A stretch of 6,994 bases of DNA from Clostridia bacterium. Lineage in GTDB: Bacteria > Bacillota > Clostridia > Christensenellales > Borkfalkiaceae. The stretch is taken from positions 1-6,994 of the forward strand of contig JAFZXG010000087.1 in NCBI GenBank assembly GCA_017616925.1. The letters are read 5' to 3'. The translations under genes were made by a program, and so were the position numbers. The notes under the pieces were generated by a model, which ran no database searches, was not told the DNA's origin, and worked only from the letters and a program-made list of their open reading frames with translations. Of the stretch, positions 5,706 through 6,994 are shown in pieces; position 1 is the first letter of the stretch; the number at the start of each line of letters is the position of its first letter.

Positions 5706-6640
5706 ATATTTTCCCCCGTGATCCGTTTTTCGCCGTTGGAGCCTTCGGCAATCCTTTTTTTGCCGCCGTCGTCAACAGGTTTTACCCAGTCGAAGTTACC
5801 TTTTACGCCCATTACGTCCACGTAATAAGCGAAAGTGTTTTTCTGCTTTGAAATGATATTCAGAAACTCGGCGACCTGATAATAATTTACGACGGCAACT
5901 ATAACCGATTTATCAGCGTCCGAATATACGCCTTTACCTTTAAGTATCGTTGCGCCGTGCTTGAGATTCGTTATTATTTCTTCGCACACCGCTTTCGGAT
6001 CGTCGGTAACTATCTCGAATCTCACTGCGCTTCGCGTACTTCGTAAAACCGACGCGGAGACCTGTTCGCAAACGAATACTTCCACCGCCGAAAGCAATAC
6101 GCTTTCGAGCGAGCCGAAAACGAAAAACGCGAGCGCGATCGTCAGATAACTTAAAACGGCGATTATCCTTTCCACTTTCATGTGTCGCATTTTGGTCTGG
6201 ATCATACAGCCGATAATATCCACACCGCCCGCCGACGCGCCTATTTTCAGCATAAACGCCGTTCCCCCCTGAGTAACGCCGGCAAAGATCGCGGGGATTA
6301 GTACGTTTTCTATCTCGAATACGGGCACCCGACAAATATGCAGGATATTTACGAGTCCCGTACTGACAAGCATATATATAGCCGTATAGATAACGTATCT
6401 CTTTTTAAGAATAAATAAAGCCGCGATAAGCAGCGGCGTGTTTATGGCGAAATTAAATATACCTACGTTTATCCTTTCGCCCGTCAGTTGCCGCAGCATC
6501 GCCGATATCCCGTCGATCCCGCTTGGCGCAAAATCGAAAGGCTCTACGAAAAAATAAAGCCCTACACCCGAAATCACGCTTGATATAAGCGCGAAAAACA
6601 AGCAGGTCGCTTCCTTTTTTACGCTGATCTTCCGCTCCAT
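5702..6640 (-). CDS. YitT family membrane protein (DUF161 + DUF2179)
   Basis: A complete 312-residue integral membrane protein of a family widespread in Bacillota with no settled function. Hydrophobic segments lie near residues 11-32, 57-78, 82-102, 112-132 and 158-178, with a less certain one at about 180-195. Two related glycine/aspartate loops, PSGIDGIS (39-46) and GASAGGVDIIG (134-144), are the family's hallmark and suggest an internal duplication. The cytoplasmic C-terminal DUF2179 domain (about 225-282) contains HGATILKGKGVYSDADK. A polar tail (285-312) with repeated Gly-Lys-Arg follows and is longer than usual for the family by my recollection. The ATG at 6640 has a modest site, AAGGCGGG (6656-6649). 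The gene lies 34 bp after the hexosaminidase-like gene and its TGA overlaps the next ATG. This placement suggests transport or sensing of the substrate of the glycosidases, but that is inference. Confidence 0.85.
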   Translation of the reverse strand: MERKISVKKEATCLFFALISSVISGVGLYFFVEPFDFAPSGIDGISAMLRQLTGERINVGIFNFAINTPLLIAALFILKKRYVIYTAIYMLVSTGLVNILHICRVPVFEIENVLIPAIFAGVTQGGTAFMLKIGASAGGVDIIGCMIQTKMRHMKVERIIAVLSYLTIALAFFVFGSLESVLLSAVEVFVCEQVSASVLRSTRSAVRFEIVTDDPKAVCEEIITNLKHGATILKGKGVYSDADKSVIVAVVNYYQVAEFLNIISKQKNTFAYYVDVMGVKGNFDWVKPVDDGGKKRIAEGSNGEKRITGENI

Positions 6641-6674
6641 ATTTTTTACCCGCCTTATTGCGTTCGATATAAAT

Positions 6675-6994
6675 TCAAATCCTGTTTTCGCTGATGATCG
6701 AACTCCACGAGTAAGACCTTAAAGTTTTCCCGTCGAGTTGCGGAAGGATCTCTTCTTCCAACTCTTCGATCACGTCTATACTGCCGTCAAGGTAATCGGA
6801 AAGCCGCTTTTTACAGGTGGACAGCCGCATTATAAGCCCGCCGAGTCTTGCGTCCTGTATCTCGAAACCCTGCGGCTTGTTTTCTTTAAACCACTGGTAT
6901 CGGAAAGCCGCGTGAAAATCCTTAACGAGTTCAATAAGTCCGTCTATCCCGTCGGTAAGGGATTTAAGTTTTACCCTGTCGCCCGATTTATAAG
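6675..6994 (-). CDS. C-terminal end of a glycoside hydrolase, probably GH20 beta-N-acetylhexosaminidase (partial, runs off right edge)
   Basis: The last 105 residues of a gene ending at TGA 6677-6675. The visible part is helical and polar, with FRYQWFKENKPQGFEIQDAR (residues 30-49 of the fragment), LGGLIMRLSTCKKRLSDYL (50-68) and an acidic IDVIEELEEEILP stretch (72-84). A helical tail with W..-NKP-G-E-QD-R-GGL--R--RL--Y is what I associate with the ends of Bacillota GH20 beta-N-acetylhexosaminidases, which release terminal GlcNAc or GalNAc. The catalytic Asp-Glu pair lies outside the window, so the family call is tentative. Only 34 bp separate it from the YitT gene and no terminator is visible between them, so it is the upstream member of the same operon. 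Confidence 0.5.
   Translation of the reverse strand, partial: YKSGDRVKLKSLTDGIDGLIELVKDFHAAFRYQWFKENKPQGFEIQDARLGGLIMRLSTCKKRLSDYLDGSIDVIEELEEEILPQLDGKTLRSYSWSSIISENRI

Larger units (their letters stand above)
667..6994 (-). other. Predicted six-gene operon: glycosidases, YitT, two dehydrogenases
   Basis: Six consecutive minus-strand genes are separated by 34 bp, a 4-bp overlap, a 10-bp overlap, 49 bp and 23 bp, with no convincing terminator between any two. Only the 49-bp gap has a possible promoter. The main promoter and any regulator lie upstream of the right edge and are not visible. The arrangement couples cytoplasmic sugar removal (hexosaminidase-like and GH39-like proteins) with amino-acid/keto-acid redox chemistry. 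Confidence 0.7.

Noticed and set aside
1..6994. CRISPR arrays, insertion sequences, attachment sites or phage genes
   Set aside because: No spaced direct repeats, transposase or integrase motifs, or terminal inverted repeats are visible.

Overview
The window looks like chromosomal DNA of a low-to-mid GC, anaerobic Bacillota (probably Clostridia, possibly gut-associated). This is inferred from a YitT/DUF2179 membrane protein, clear Shine-Dalgarno sites, tightly packed co-directional genes and the protein families present. No marker gene fixes the taxon.

Every supported gene is on the minus strand. Read in transcription order (right to left), 6994-667 forms one apparent operon: (1) the C-terminal end of a glycoside hydrolase, probably GH20-type beta-N-acetylhexosaminidase; (2) a YitT-family membrane protein; (3) a complete GH39-like clan GH-A glycosidase with its acid/base and nucleophile glutamates; (4) a full-length paralogue of gene 3 in which both catalytic glutamates and several other active-site residues are replaced; (5) an alanine dehydrogenase-superfamily enzyme; (6) an octopine/nopaline (opine) dehydrogenase-family enzyme. 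Gaps are 34 bp, a 4-bp overlap, a 10-bp overlap, 49 bp and 23 bp. The two overlaps tie the membrane protein and the two glycosidase paralogues together translationally.

The 314 bp between the opine dehydrogenase stop and the next gene (353-666) hold a weak terminator-like structure, the decayed C-terminal piece of an XRE-family helix-turn-helix regulator, a perfect 11-bp inverted repeat directly after that fragment's stop codon, and a near-consensus promoter. The promoter drives the last gene, a DNA alkylation repair (AlkD-like) protein that runs off the left edge.

The most interesting signal is the tandem active/inactive glycosidase pair. The second copy is an intact, translationally coupled 448-residue ORF that keeps the fold-defining motifs but has lost essentially the whole catalytic centre, as expected for a pseudoenzyme partner or a sugar-sensing/binding subunit. 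A second theme is the pairing of an opine dehydrogenase with an alanine dehydrogenase-like enzyme, which could form a redox-neutral amino-acid/keto-acid cycle. Together the genes suggest uptake and cytoplasmic breakdown of a glycoconjugate carrying an amino or opine-like moiety; this is inference, since no substrate can be read from sequence.
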